Notes under the pieces: generated by a model | Database searches by the model: none | What the model saw: only the letters and a program-made list of their open reading frames with translations | What the model was told of the DNA's origin: nothing | Shown: positions 41,161-51,598 of the stretch, piece after piece | Layout of the letters: every line of letters begins with the position of its first letter | Numbering within the stretch: position 1 is the stretch's first letter | Made by a program: the position numbers and the translations under genes | DNA from: Chondrus crispus | Taxonomy: Eukaryota > Rhodophyta > Florideophyceae > Gigartinales > Gigartinaceae | Length of the DNA: 64,000 nucleotides | Direction: 5' to 3' | NCBI RefSeq assembly: GCF_000350225.1 | Contig: NW_005179122.1 | Location: 86,253 to 150,252, forward strand

Positions 41161-43521
41161 TTACTCCCGAGACTCGGTCCGCTCCTCCCCATGCCCAACC
41201 TCGTTCCCCTGTCTCCCCCCAAACCACCGCCGAGCCCCAAACATCCGCTCCGCTATCCCGCTCACGACTTGCATAACCCCTTGCAGCATCGCGTTCTCTG
41301 TCGACGAGTCCAGATCCGACCCTACCTCCATCGCCACCCCGTGCTCCTCGCTCGAGTACACGTCCAGTTCGTCTATCAACTCGGTCCCGCCCAAGTCCAC
41401 GCCATCTCCGAACGGCACTCGAAAAGAAAACTCAATTTCCGGCGTCGGAATCATTTCCGCCTCGGCCGAGAGGGACGTTTCTCTAGACCGCAACCTCTCC
41501 TCTTCCATTTCTTCTATTTGTCCGCTATTGGGCGATTCGCTCGTCCGACCCCCATCTGTTCTACCAGACTGTAACCCGCTCTCTGATTTTGACGACGGCA
41601 GCAAGATCAGCCATAGACAGGCGAACAATACCGAGACCCCCACAATGCAGATCACCACCCATAATGCCAGTAGAGGCAGCCCGATACCAGAAATTGTATT
41701 GGCGGACTCTGCCACCGGCGGAACGACCTTAAAGGCCTCACACAAAGACATATTCACAGTCTCGATTCGCGTCAACTTCAGCGCCCCGCTTTCCAGCTTC
41801 ACAGCGACCGATACATTCTGACTCGAAATTTCCCTCTCGAGCGCATCGACGCTATCTTTAAGTTCATCCTCGTCAATCGACCGCGTCACTAGAATACCAT
41901 ATCGCAGCACTCTCCCTTCTACGCTGATAAATCGAACTCCATCTTCTGAGAGTCTGGGAAATGGCGTTCGAAGTCGCACCGCAATCTCCCCCTTTTTGTA
42001 CGTGCTGAACGTAGTAGCGTTGTGCGTAGAGCTCTCCAACTCGACCAGTGTGAATCGATTTGCTGCGTATTTTGCCGGGTCCTGTTCGCACTCATCGGGC
42101 TGCGCGATTTCTGGTGAAACTAGTGAAACAGAGAGCGTGCTTCCAGGAGCGATTACAGCTAGCCGTCTGACCTGCGTCTGTTTCAGTGAAGCAGTGAATA
42201 AGGAGCCTGTAATGACATCCCCGCTTCCAATATGGGACATGTAGGTCAGAGTGACCTTGAGGTCTTGAGCAGACTGGTTTGACCAAGTCGGGGTCCGAAA
42301 ACTTAGTTCACTGACAGCACCGGCTTCTCCGGTTGTTGTAGCCGAAGCGAAACGTGTAGCCGAAACGGATCGTCGATCATTGTTGCGCGCTTCAAATTCA
42401 AGAGCGAAGTCTTCGGCTCTCAAGTCAGATGTCTGCAGGGGCTGTAACGCATTTGCAATCGATAGAGTCAGCACTTCATTTCCGTAATGATCAAGCGTAG
42501 CGACATTCTCGCCAAGAACTATTACTGGCGGCGCAGCTCTCTCATCAAACACAAAATTCGTCACTGCATGCGACGGAAAAAAAGGCATTCCCATGAGGTC
42601 CAACGCGGCTGAGTTGGGGGCTTTCCAATCGATACGCACCCCAAAGTTGTAACCCGATACGCGATACGATTCGAATCTGAGAATGAGCCACCTTCCATCG
42701 CCGGAAATGCCTAGCCCACATTCATTGAGCATGGAGACGTCACTAATCGAGTAATCATTTTTGTCGTAGACAAAAAGCGTGTTCCCACGGCTATTTTCTC
42801 TTTCTGGAACAGCTTTCAAAGCTACTTTTCCTGAGCAAAACGTTCTATCGTACAAGACCGAGTCAACAAGACCAGCGGTTTCAATCAGCTGGAGCTCGAC
42901 ACCGCGGTTGATAGGTAGCAATCCCTCACTGTTCGAAGGCGGTTGTATTCGAAGTGGGAGCGCAAGTTGGCGTCGGTCAATCCACTCGGCGTACGAACCG
43001 AGGCCGATTCCTTTTCGAAATGCACCAGAGACGACGTGCTGGCCAATTGCAACTTGAATGCCCGAGACTGTAACTTGAAACTCAGCGATATACAAGAACG
43101 AGGGGTTCCCAGTGGTGGCCTCAATGGCGAATTGGGCGACCCCCACCGTGCCTTGGAATGAAAAGTTTGCCGAAAATGTCCATGACTTAGTATCGGTGCT
43201 ATAAAGCGGATCGGAAAAGGTTTCTGAAGACAAAATGTCTCGCGGGGGATTGCGGACAGCGATGGAGAGTATTGATTCTATTGGAGAAAGAGTGGATAGG
43301 GAGAAAGAAAGTGCAAGAGAAGCGAAACCATCTCGTTGCATGACATTCACGCGGAAAATGTGGTCATCGGAAGGGTTTTGCTGTCGACGGGAGCGACGCA
43401 TGGAGACGAAATCGCTGGGGACTGGCGATTGGCATGACACAAAAGGAAAAGGGATTAGGATAGATGCAACGAGTAGGAGGGGTAGAGGAAAGCGGAAGGG
43501 GGTAGCGTCATTTGGTGCCAT
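41161..43521 (-). CDS. Orphan type I membrane protein
   Basis: A 786-residue intronless frame from ATG 43521. The N-terminus (FPLPLLLVASILIPFPFVSC) is a signal peptide. About 580 residues of predicted extracellular region follow, rich in beta-type alternation and without low complexity, with about seven cysteines outside the signal. One transmembrane segment sits at about 610-641 (IGLPLLALWVVICIVGVSVL). A 145-residue cytosolic tail has acidic patches (IEEMEEERLRSRE, GTELIDELDVYSSEE). I recognise no extracellular domain. The architecture fits a receptor, adhesion or vacuolar sorting protein; which is unknown. Confidence 0.85.
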   Translation of the reverse strand: MAPNDATPFRFPLPLLLVASILIPFPFVSCQSPVPSDFVSMRRSRRQQNPSDDHIFRVNVMQRDGFASLALSFSLSTLSPIESILSIAVRNPPRDILSSETFSDPLYSTDTKSWTFSANFSFQGTVGVAQFAIEATTGNPSFLYIAEFQVTVSGIQVAIGQHVVSGAFRKGIGLGSYAEWIDRRQLALPLRIQPPSNSEGLLPINRGVELQLIETAGLVDSVLYDRTFCSGKVALKAVPERENSRGNTLFVYDKNDYSISDVSMLNECGLGISGDGRWLILRFESYRVSGYNFGVRIDWKAPNSAALDLMGMPFFPSHAVTNFVFDERAAPPVIVLGENVATLDHYGNEVLTLSIANALQPLQTSDLRAEDFALEFEARNNDRRSVSATRFASATTTGEAGAVSELSFRTPTWSNQSAQDLKVTLTYMSHIGSGDVITGSLFTASLKQTQVRRLAVIAPGSTLSVSLVSPEIAQPDECEQDPAKYAANRFTLVELESSTHNATTFSTYKKGEIAVRLRTPFPRLSEDGVRFISVEGRVLRYGILVTRSIDEDELKDSVDALEREISSQNVSVAVKLESGALKLTRIETVNMSLCEAFKVVPPVAESANTISGIGLPLLALWVVICIVGVSVLFACLWLILLPSSKSESGLQSGRTDGGRTSESPNSGQIEEMEEERLRSRETSLSAEAEMIPTPEIEFSFRVPFGDGVDLGGTELIDELDVYSSEEHGVAMEVGSDLDSSTENAMLQGVMQVVSGIAERMFGARRWFGGRQGNEVGHGEERTESRE

Positions 43522-45803
43522 GGTCCGAGCAGAGAGAAGGGAAGACGAGGCCGGAACACTCGGTCATGCAGAAACTGCAGGAAGTGGAAATGAAGTATTG
43601 TTACCGTTTACGGCAAGGACATTGTGAGAAGCAAGAAAGTGTTTACATGTAGAGTGATAGAGTTGGTAAGAGGAGATTGGAGACTGGAAGCGAGTAGGAA
43701 CCTTTGTGCTTTGTTGCTCACCAGGATGTGGGATGGCCCGTTGCAAGAAGCGGTGTTTCTGGTAAAGGTGCGGGGCATGATGTAGTCGTGACTTGGTGGA
43801 ACGGTACCGTACATGCGAGGGGCAGAGGGGGGTGCGGGTGGGGGTGCGAGTAGGGGTGTGCGGTTGTTTGGTAATAGTATAGGTGCAGTTAAACAGCGTA
43901 GAGTACTGGGAAGGGATGTATGTACGGCGGATTGGTCCATGAAGTCATCTGGGACGGAGAACGTAGCGGCTACCGGGGAGTGGCCAAGGTAGACAGCCGT
44001 GGACAGGTACATGCACGTACGGCAGGGGGGAAGAGCGAGCACGGCGTAGTAGGTGGACCAACCGTGGGTTTGCGAGAGGGAAGCAAGGAACTGGGCGCCC
44101 CATATTTCCTATAATCTCAGCTATTATCTGTTAGATATCAGCGGAGAAGCTGAAGTACAGTAGGCGCATGGCCGGCGTGACTATATGAAGCATACTGTGG
44201 TTACCCTTGGGAAGGGTACTTGCCATTTCTGTTAGATATCAGCAGAGAAGCTGAAGTACAGTAGGCGCATGGCCAGCGTGACGTGGCACGTTGCTCTCCG
44301 TGAGGCACTGACGGCCCGATCGGTGTGCTCAAAATGATATTTCCACGGTTTAAACACTGTCCCCCGCGCCGTGATCGGTCATCACGGGGCGTCGAGTACC
44401 AGCTTACAGTATTTTGCGATTACAGAGTACAGTACCCTTGTACTAACGGTACTGCACAGTTTTCAGTCTTTAGCAATTCATTCTTCAGCAAAAAGAAATT
44501 CAGTCTTCGGCACTGCTGTACCACTTCACGTCTTCATCATTCCACATTCCATATTTGGAATACCAAGGGTACCCTTCGAAGGGTAGTTCCATATTTGGAA
44601 TAGTGCGGCTGAGGGCCTCTCTTCGCCTCGACGTTTTTCGACTCCTGTGAAGCTACGATATACAGTATTTGGATACCGTACCAACTCCACACATCTACAG
44701 TACCAGCAGTCTTCCTGAATAGGCTACGTTTTGCATCATTCCATCATTTTGGGATGATGGTCAACGTCTCGACTCGTGACTGCAATGCAGTCTCATTCCT
44801 ACATACAGTATTTTGGAACCATTGCTAAAGGTATACGTTGTCCAGGGAAGTATGGCAGAGTCGGTGAGGGTACTGTGTCCCTTTGACGGGTTAGGGCTTG
44901 TTGAAACCGTTTTGGAGTGAAATATACAAAATCAGGTGGATCCAGATTTCCAGAATGATGACATGCTGAAAGAAACCCTAACATACCCTTCGAAGGGTAC
45001 AGTGCATAATTTCATGTACTCACTACTCTCACTTCTCGTTTGATAAACACCCAGAGTCACTGTACCGTACCGCATTTCTTTTCTCCACAAAAAATGCCGC
45101 TTTCGCTTCCGCGCCAGCAAAGATAATGCATATATTCATAAGTGTAAACAAGTCGTTTCTGGTGTCTATTGGACCGCAGTCCTCACCTGTGGTTACATTT
45201 TAACCTATTTTTTCTTGACTTGCGTCTTCTCGAGAAAGAGAAAAATATCATCGACACTAGATTTTGTGAGACCTAGATGTCCTTTCCGGTCGTTTTGTAA
45301 AAATGCCTGGCAAAGAACGTACTTTTTAAGCATGCTTGAAACGTTATGGAATAGTACTTTCAAACCCAAAACATTCGCTTAGAAAGAGCATCTAGATGGT
45401 TGAACTTTAGTACAACTTTTTTGTTTCAATGTATTCGAAATTGCTACGATGAAGTTTTGCACAGTGTTAATGTCGAGGGCAAGTATGCCCAAGAAATGGT
45501 ATCCAAATTGACTTTCTGTATAGCGGTAAGAAGTCCAACGTAGCTGCGCGTATCGCAGGCAGCGGCAGGGGAACAGTTCCCAGGGTAGGGAATGAAGAGA
45601 GGTTGGTTGGAAGGACAAGGCGAAATTGAGAGAAAGGACAATTGGGTAGTGCTGCAGTGCTCACCCCGAGGGTCCCGCCGTTCGGACTCTCGGCACAGTA
45701 CTGAATACGATATTAGATGCCCATTATTTGTCTGGAATAAAACCTCGTAACCCAAGGTTCTTGTTCAAGGTTGTTTCCAAAAAAATCGAAATATGAGTAC
45801 AGT
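43522..45803. other. 2.3-kb repeat-containing spacer, no gene
   Basis: No convincing coding frame. It holds a duplicated segment at 44127-44282, and several CCCTTCGAAGGG palindromes (near 44573 and 44988), each close to TTCCATATTTGGAAT-type words. It also has a fragment at 43960-44110 shared with 47980-48120 (GCGAGAGGGAAGCAAGGAAC). Confidence 0.45.
44127..44282 (+). repeat. Direct repeat of ~55 bp, 101-bp spacing
   Basis: TCTGTTAGATATCAGCGGAG (44127) and TCTGTTAGATATCAGCAGAG (44228) both continue through GTACAGTAGGCGCATGGCC to GCGTGAC, with two mismatches. Confidence 0.9.
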
Positions 45804-45873
45804 ATTCCGAAGCAATAAAAGTGTGACTACACCCGTACAGTACAGTACTCTCACACTTTCATTGCGTTGGAAT
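45804..45873. repeat. Imperfect inverted repeat, 23-bp arms
   Basis: ATTCCGAAGCAATAAAAGTG continuing TGA (45804-45826) pairs with TCACACTTTCATTGCGTTGG continuing AAT (45851-45873), about 19 of 23 matched. The loop is rich in GTACAG. It looks like a very short MITE or regulatory hairpin, placed 30 bases before the duplicated Roco fragment. Confidence 0.7.
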
Positions 45874-45904
45874 GTTGATTTCGTTACTCAATGAAAGGCT
45901 GACA

Positions 45905-47440
45905 AGTGGCTTCAGTGCCGGCGCGCTTCTGAGGAGCCAGAGCTGCGGTTGGTTACTGAGTTTGATGATGCGTTTCCCCCTGGCCTGCTGGGGAGCTTAA
46001 TCACTCATCCTCATAAAGGGGTGGCAGGGCTTGTCCAAAGGTGGGGAAACTGGCATCAGATGCTGCAATCTTGGCATTAAGGTTGCAGCTCAAGGAAACG
46101 GGAGGAGTAATGGTGTCATTCGTGAGTCAGAAACGGCACATTGAATGGAAGGTCTTTGCACGAGACCCGGTCAGTGTCGCGAAGAGATGCTTAATAGATG
46201 TCGAAGCGTTTTCAAGCAGGCTTTGGCAGCTGATGCCTGAAATGGAGAAATATCATGGGCCTGCCAGACCTGAGGCATTGAGGTCATTGACCGTCATTCA
46301 GCGGACTTCTAAAGAGGTTGGGATGAAGGCCGTGGATGTGTTCATAAGTCATGCTGGGCCGGACAAGTTAACTATTGCAAATCCGCTTTTTGACAAATTA
46401 CGAGGAGAAGGCTTTAGTTGCTTTCTCGACAAGAAAAGCATGAAGGCAGGAGACTGCGCATCGGAAGAAATGATCCCAGCTATGGAGTCGGTCAAGATTG
46501 GGGTCTTCATTCTATCCCCCGAGTTTGCTGCTAGAAGGTGGCCGATGAAGGAATTGCGATGCTTTCTACGTCGACGCAGAGACGCGCGAAGCAGCGGAGC
46601 GGCACCGCCGATTTTGATACCTGTATTTTATCGGTTAGGCGTTTCAGAGTGCCGAAGTTTCAAGCCTGAGCAATACATGGATGAGAATGGAAGCAATCTG
46701 TTAGAGGCAGAGAAGTTCTACACTAAAGAGAGACAAAAGGAAGCGACGTTGGCAAGAGTGAAAGATGAACTGCGAGAGGTAACAACTCTCAATGGGATTG
46801 AAAATGAAGAAGCGGCATCAAACGATTTGCACGATCCATTTGCTTTTGGCTTCCGAGAAATGTTTGTGGATCGAATAGTATAGAAGGTCAAAAAGAAGTG
46901 TGAAGCTCGTCAGCAGCAGGAAGCGAAGAGCGTGGGTATTCCCTCTACAAGTACAGCCGCAAACAGCTAAGGAAGGGGGTTGCAGCACTGTACCGAAAGG
47001 GTCAGTTGAATTGAGATTTCCGAAATGGGATTTGCGGAAAGACTCCCCGGCATACAGCAAGGCGGTTCTCACAAATTTGTCGAAGCAGAAAAGTTGGATG
47101 AGTAATGTCTAGCAGCACCCGCGTCGAACTCAAATGAGTCGTGTCTATCGAACCTGCGCCACCAGCCTCCGTCTCAGCGTCGCCCGTAGAAGGGCCACTC
47201 CCGTATCGCTCTGCCCTGCCTCACCACACCAAGGCCTCTGAAGAGCACGCGCCTGACGATGACATGACTCCACAACGGGCCTACCATCTTGTACACCACA
47301 TCCCGCCAGAAACTCACAGCTATGTAGTCTTGTTATTGATTGTGTTCCCAGCGCCCTAGATGCATGCCCTACATCTCCGCAAGACCATTCAGAGTTGTGG
47401 CGTCACGGCAAACGCAAGCACAACACTTTGCATCGATCAG
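45905..47440 (+). pseudogene. Partial duplicate of the TIR-Roco gene, keeping one TIR domain
   Basis: Sequence from 45905 matches 54597 onward (TGGCTTCAGTG.CGGCGCGCT). Relative to the full gene it has a one-base deletion in GGGGT(T)GGCAGG near 46021, an in-frame loss of 62 codons (FSS joined to RLWQLMPEM) and a stop near 46882 where the parent reads on. The remaining frame has ATGs at 46110 and 46233 and encodes a complete TIR domain (VDVFISHAGPDKLTIANPLF ... SPEFAARRWPMKELRCFL). Homology continues non-coding to about 47440, with another ~180-base loss near 47080. Either a pseudogene or a stand-alone TIR protein; the frameshift and missing parent promoter favour the former. Confidence 0.75.
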
Positions 47441-48153
47441 TCCTCATACCACCGAAGCCCTTCCCATGCTTAGCAGAGACCCTTGCTACCGCAAATCCCC
47501 CTACCTTTTGCACTCGCTGCTCGCGCTAGGTAGACGCTTATCATAACTGCAGGCACAGTTTTCTTCTTGCTCCGGTAAGACCGGGTTCCCTGAAAGAAGC
47601 CAAACGGAACGGCAGGCGTTGGGGACTGAATTACAGAACAAACCCGAGCTGCGTTGCGGCGGTACTAAAGTTTGCATCTGAGAAGCGCCGCTCACTTGAA
47701 GCGCAAGCGCATCAACAAAGTTATTTTATCTAACTTTCAGGGGGAGCCGATCTATACCACAGGACGGGCTTTAAAGAATCACATTTGGGTGGGACATGAT
47801 AGGGCCGAGCCGTGATAAGGCAGGCGATGGTAGCCGAGGCTAGGCTGGACCATATCGTTGTAGCTAAGGCGCTGAGAGAGACGGGACTTGGCAGTTCCAA
47901 ATGACGTCCTACTGCGAGTCGCGATCTGACGAGCGAGAAGGTCAAGTACGGACGTAGTGCGAGCGCTCGGGGCGCCAAGAGTGCCAAAGGCAAGAGCTAC
48001 GAAATCCCAATCAAGGCGAGGGAGGTCATGGTCTTCCAGATGGAGCGCGGCGCGTACGGCGTAGTCGGTGGACAAGCGACTACCGTGGAATTGCGAGAGG
48101 GAAGCAAGGAACAAGTCGCCCTGTTGGGTGTGAACTGGGGGGTTCCTCCTCAG
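47441..48153. other. Spacer, no gene
   Basis: Contains the fragment shared with 43960-44110 and one member of the direct repeat pair that flanks the next gene. No credible frame. Confidence 0.35.
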
Positions 48154-48160
48154 CTAAAAT
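48122..48160 (+). repeat. Direct repeat flanking the orphan 366-aa gene (left)
   Basis: TGTTGGGTGTGAACTGGGGG, then GTTCCTCCTCAGCTAAAAT. The partner is at 49306-49344; about 36 of 39 bases match. The stop codon of the minus-strand gene (48154-48156) lies inside it. Confidence 0.85.
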
Positions 48161-49254
48161 ACACCTGCCCAAATTCTACTCCCTTCGTATGGGCCCAAGT
48201 CTTCTCCTTCCAAGCCCAAGTGCCACATTCCAGATGCGAATGACACCTTGCCTAACATGCTTCGCCTGCTTACTAACCTACCCTCGGCATTCCTACAGAG
48301 GGCACTTCTCAGCTGGTTCCACTCGAGCTCTGTCCCGGAAGTGAAGTCTTGCGCAGAGTCATTAGGTTCGAACCCTGCAAAGCAGGTGTACCTCGGATTA
48401 ACCCCGAGCGTCGACAAGTAGTCGCGCGACAAGGTTCCCAAGACGTCAGCCGGCTGCAGTCTAGAGACTTGACTGAGAGAGGTGAGGTTGACCTCACGCT
48501 TTATACGCCGACATAGGGTTACTGCCCTGGCAAGCAACTTGAAATTGCGTCTATGGTCTCCGGAGGACACATCGGTGACAAGGCTGCGTGGCTCGACAAC
48601 TTCATGGAACTTGGAAGCTCTGTTCTTGAACGAGCACGCTCTGCGCGGTGTGAACCATATGAACTTACCGTGCTGCGTAACTACACCGCATCCCTCCGGG
48701 ATATCTCTGATGCAGTTTACTAGCTCCCCATCGACCCGGATCACACTGTGATTGTAGAATCTGCGCGGCTCTGAGTCCTCACAATCGCTGTCGTCGCCAT
48801 GTATGATGTAGTTGGTATTGGCTTGCAGCGTTATGTTGCCATCTGAAGTCTTACTTCTTACTTTCGGAGTATTAGGATAGTCTGCATCGTTACCAGAAAT
48901 ATGTCCTTTTATAACCACCGAATTTGAGAACCTGACTAACGTTCCACTCGAGGCCCGGACTGGGATCGTACCAGAAAATAGGCCAGTATGTTTCGCACAA
49001 TCCTTTCCCCCCGAGATCTTGACGCTTAAGTTTCTTAAAATGCTCGTGGTCCTTATAAGCTCCGATTCGGCGGCCCTTCTCAAACTCGGAGCAGAGAAAG
49101 CCCCCAACTTGAATTTCTCATAGACAGGCAAGCTGTCTAAGTCTTCAAGCTCGAATTCTTCCCCACCCACCCTGAATTTCACGCTACCGCCCGCGGCAGA
49201 CAAGCTGTCTACTACTATGTCCTCTACCGTAGATAAAGAACTGCTTGAACTCAT
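48154..49254 (-). CDS. Orphan 366-residue protein
   Basis: Intact intronless frame from ATG 49254 (MSSSSSLSTVEDIVVDSLSA). The first 35 residues are serine/acidic; then comes VGGEEFELEDLDSLPVYEKF and a region with repeated short beta-type segments (SGTLVRFSNSVVIKGHISGN, DGNITLQANTNYIIHGDDSD). The C-terminal third is helical and basic, ending with MWHLGLEGEDLGPYEGSRIW. No transmembrane segment, signal peptide or known domain. Codon use and composition look real over the full length. Flanking 39-base direct repeats suggest that the gene moved or was duplicated as a block. Confidence 0.6.
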   Translation of the reverse strand: MSSSSSLSTVEDIVVDSLSAAGGSVKFRVGGEEFELEDLDSLPVYEKFKLGAFSAPSLRRAAESELIRTTSILRNLSVKISGGKDCAKHTGLFSGTIPVRASSGTLVRFSNSVVIKGHISGNDADYPNTPKVRSKTSDGNITLQANTNYIIHGDDSDCEDSEPRRFYNHSVIRVDGELVNCIRDIPEGCGVVTQHGKFIWFTPRRACSFKNRASKFHEVVEPRSLVTDVSSGDHRRNFKLLARAVTLCRRIKREVNLTSLSQVSRLQPADVLGTLSRDYLSTLGVNPRYTCFAGFEPNDSAQDFTSGTELEWNQLRSALCRNAEGRLVSRRSMLGKVSFASGMWHLGLEGEDLGPYEGSRIWAGVF

Positions 49255-49305
49255 TGTGATTGTTTGCGTTGATAGTTGTGTTGTTGAAAATTATAAACTG
49301 GTGAA

Positions 49306-49344
49306 TGTTGGGTGTGAATTGGGGAGTTCCTCCTCAGGTAAAAT
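49306..49344 (+). repeat. Direct repeat flanking the orphan 366-aa gene (right)
   Basis: TGTTGGGTGTGAATTGGGGA, then GTTCCTCCTCAGGTAAAAT; partner of 48122-48160. It lies 52 bases upstream of the gene's start codon. Confidence 0.85.
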
Positions 49345-49486
49345 GGCCCCCACTTTGCGACCCTCGGGTCAGCCTCCAGTGTCTAGACGACCGTCAATTT
49401 GACCTCATATGAGGCCAGCTTTTCTTGCACAAATATACTGTATACATTAACGTTGTCCGTAAAATAACGCGTTGTTTTTTTCCATT

Positions 49487-49792
49487 TACAGTGCCTCTTA
49501 CGATATAGTGCTATAGCGTGACATACCACTAGCTATGGCACTATTGGAGGGATGGCACTATATAAAGGAGGCTCAAATACATATATTTGGGGACAAAGCA
49601 CACTGCTAACACAAACACAACACATAGCCTGTATAACACAACTAAATAACTTCATCCTTTGAGTACTGAACCATGCCGGATGATACACGTGTGAGCTTAT
49701 GATAACCTGTGCCAGAGGGTGAGCCATAGCACTATCACTATATAGAGGGAAGCACTACTAAAGTAGGCACTATTGAGCGACCCCCCCCCTGT
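49487..49792. mobile_element. Non-autonomous DNA transposon, short copy
   Basis: Both ends match those of the element at 58362-59279. The left side shares ATAGTGCTATA and TATGGCACTATTG ... ATGGCACTATA, the right side GGGAAGCACTACT, AAAGT, GGCACTATTG.GCGACC followed by C and TGTA. About 300 bp, no coding capacity. Superfamily not determined; no clear target duplication. Confidence 0.6.
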
Positions 49793-51598
49793 ACCCACAA
49801 ACTCGATGGACGTAAAGTAAACGCGAGATTGAAAAATTCCACCACAAGTTTTGCGGGCTGACCTCCAGCAAGGTACAGGGGGGGACACCCATTAGTGCCA
49901 CTTTTACTAATGCCAGCCTCCCATTAATGCCGGCCAGACGCACGAACACGAAGAGTGCCACGTGTCACACGGGTCCGGGTGTTATGCTGCCGTCCGTCTA
50001 GACAACCCCCACCCGTTCCTTGAGCGCCTCCATCGGATTCCCTTCTCCGCCAAACACAACCTCCCCTCTCACCTTCCCCGCCTCCAGTATCTCTACCGTC
50101 GCCCTACCCGCCTCCACCCTCAATGTTTTCCTCACGTGCGACAACCCGGCGTTCAACGTCGCCGCCATTATCCTTGCAAACCTCACCGCCCCCATCTCCA
50201 CTACGCACTCTCACACTCATCTCCCTCCGGGCCTTCCTCACGCCGGCCGCCTCATCGCACAGCGCGTCCAACCGACACGAACTGCGCGCGGGCCATGGCG
50301 CAACGGGAGGCCGGGTGGAGCGACGAGCTTGCCGACCCGCTCGTGCACACTCTCCCCACGGGAGAGCCGCGTGGCGCAGGCGCGGACCAGTTTCAACAGC
50401 TCAGGACGTGTCTCGCAGACTTTACGCAGGAGTCGCACGACAGGCTCACCACTCACGAACGGAGCGTCCAGGGGCTGCTTCGTCGCATCGGCGAGGCGGA
50501 AAACGGCGGGCCCATGTGAGAGACGCGCTGGAAGTGGGGAGATAGCGCATTGTAGAACGCGACGCTGTCGAGATGTTGCGTTGCGCTCGCAGTAGAGTCG
50601 GGTGCCATTGTGTAAATTGTAACCTGCGTGACAGCGCCGTTGATTTTCTACACGGTGAGACGGCGAGGGAGACAGCGGGAGGGGCTGCGGCGCATGGCGG
50701 GCGGGACGACGCGGAAGCGCGGCGTCGGAGAGGGACAGCGCTACACAAGCGCGATGGCGTTACCAGCACCGGAAAGCGCGGTTTGACACGGGCGCAAAGG
50801 TGGCAAGCCGGAGCAAACTGGTCGGGGAGTTGAGCGTCTGGTCGGGAGCGGGAGGCACTGTGTGATTGAGGTCTAGATTAGCGGGGATTGCTACGACGCG
50901 GGCTGATGTACCTACCTGCGAGAGAGAGGAAGCGGGCGGTGGTGTGGGGGGGCCGCCCATAACCTGAAACGCGCACGAACTCTCCGCAAACATGTAATCT
51001 TCATAGTCCTTGATAGCATGTGCCATTTTCATTGCCAAAGTGAGAGTTGCTGTGGTGTGACAAAATGCGGATTCAGCTAATGTGGATCGTCTGCAAACAG
51101 AATTGCAGAACGAGACTTGCGAAAGGACTCCTTGATGTCTCACAACAGCTGTGCCATGGTCCTTTTGCCTTCCCCGCCCCATCGTGCAATCGCCGGCCAC
51201 CTCGAGCGCCGTCGTTGCGACGATGGTGCCACTCTACAACTAGATCTAGTTGTACTGCATGCCCTTATCGCCTAATACTCCCATGTTTGAAAGTCTACGT
51301 CTGGCGTAAACATTTTGGAAAAGTGTTCACAAATTTTTCAGATTTGTATTGCTGAAATTCTCGTTTGCGTAAGCTCTGTATTCACGAAAGAGCAAGCGAA
51401 AGCACATCAGCTCATCCTACAGATCCACACGATCGTCGCCACTGTTTCCGCTTTCGTCGACAACGACAAGAGTGCCGCGCGCTGAACGCTGCCTTCAACC
51501 TTCGCATCCCTGTTTTTTTAACAGCCGGTGCTGTTCTCACGCATAACACACTCCACACCTCACCAACTTCACATCCATCTTTAGCTATTCACAAAAAC
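49793..51598. other. Spacer with weak coding-like segments
   Basis: Two short segments read like protein. On plus, 50295-50519 (listed separately). On minus, 50201-49998 encodes GAVRFARIMAATLNAGLSHV and EILEAGKVRGEVVFGGEG but has a stop immediately upstream. Neither belongs to a family I know. A minus segment near 51030-50950 (MAHAIKDYEDYMFAESSCAF) may be a first exon of the same minus-strand gene. The last 300 bases are the promoter side of the TIR-Roco gene. Confidence 0.3.
50295..50519 (+). CDS. Possible 74-residue coiled-coil protein
   Basis: ATG 50295 opens MAQREAGWSDELADPLVHTL followed by a helix with FQQLRTCLADFTQESHDRLT and HERSVQGLLRRIGEAE, stop at 50517-50519. Composition is plausible for a small complex subunit, but there is no family match, and coding-like frames on the other strand make it uncertain. 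Confidence 0.3.
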   Translation: MAQREAGWSDELADPLVHTLPTGEPRGAGADQFQQLRTCLADFTQESHDRLTTHERSVQGLLRRIGEAENGGPM

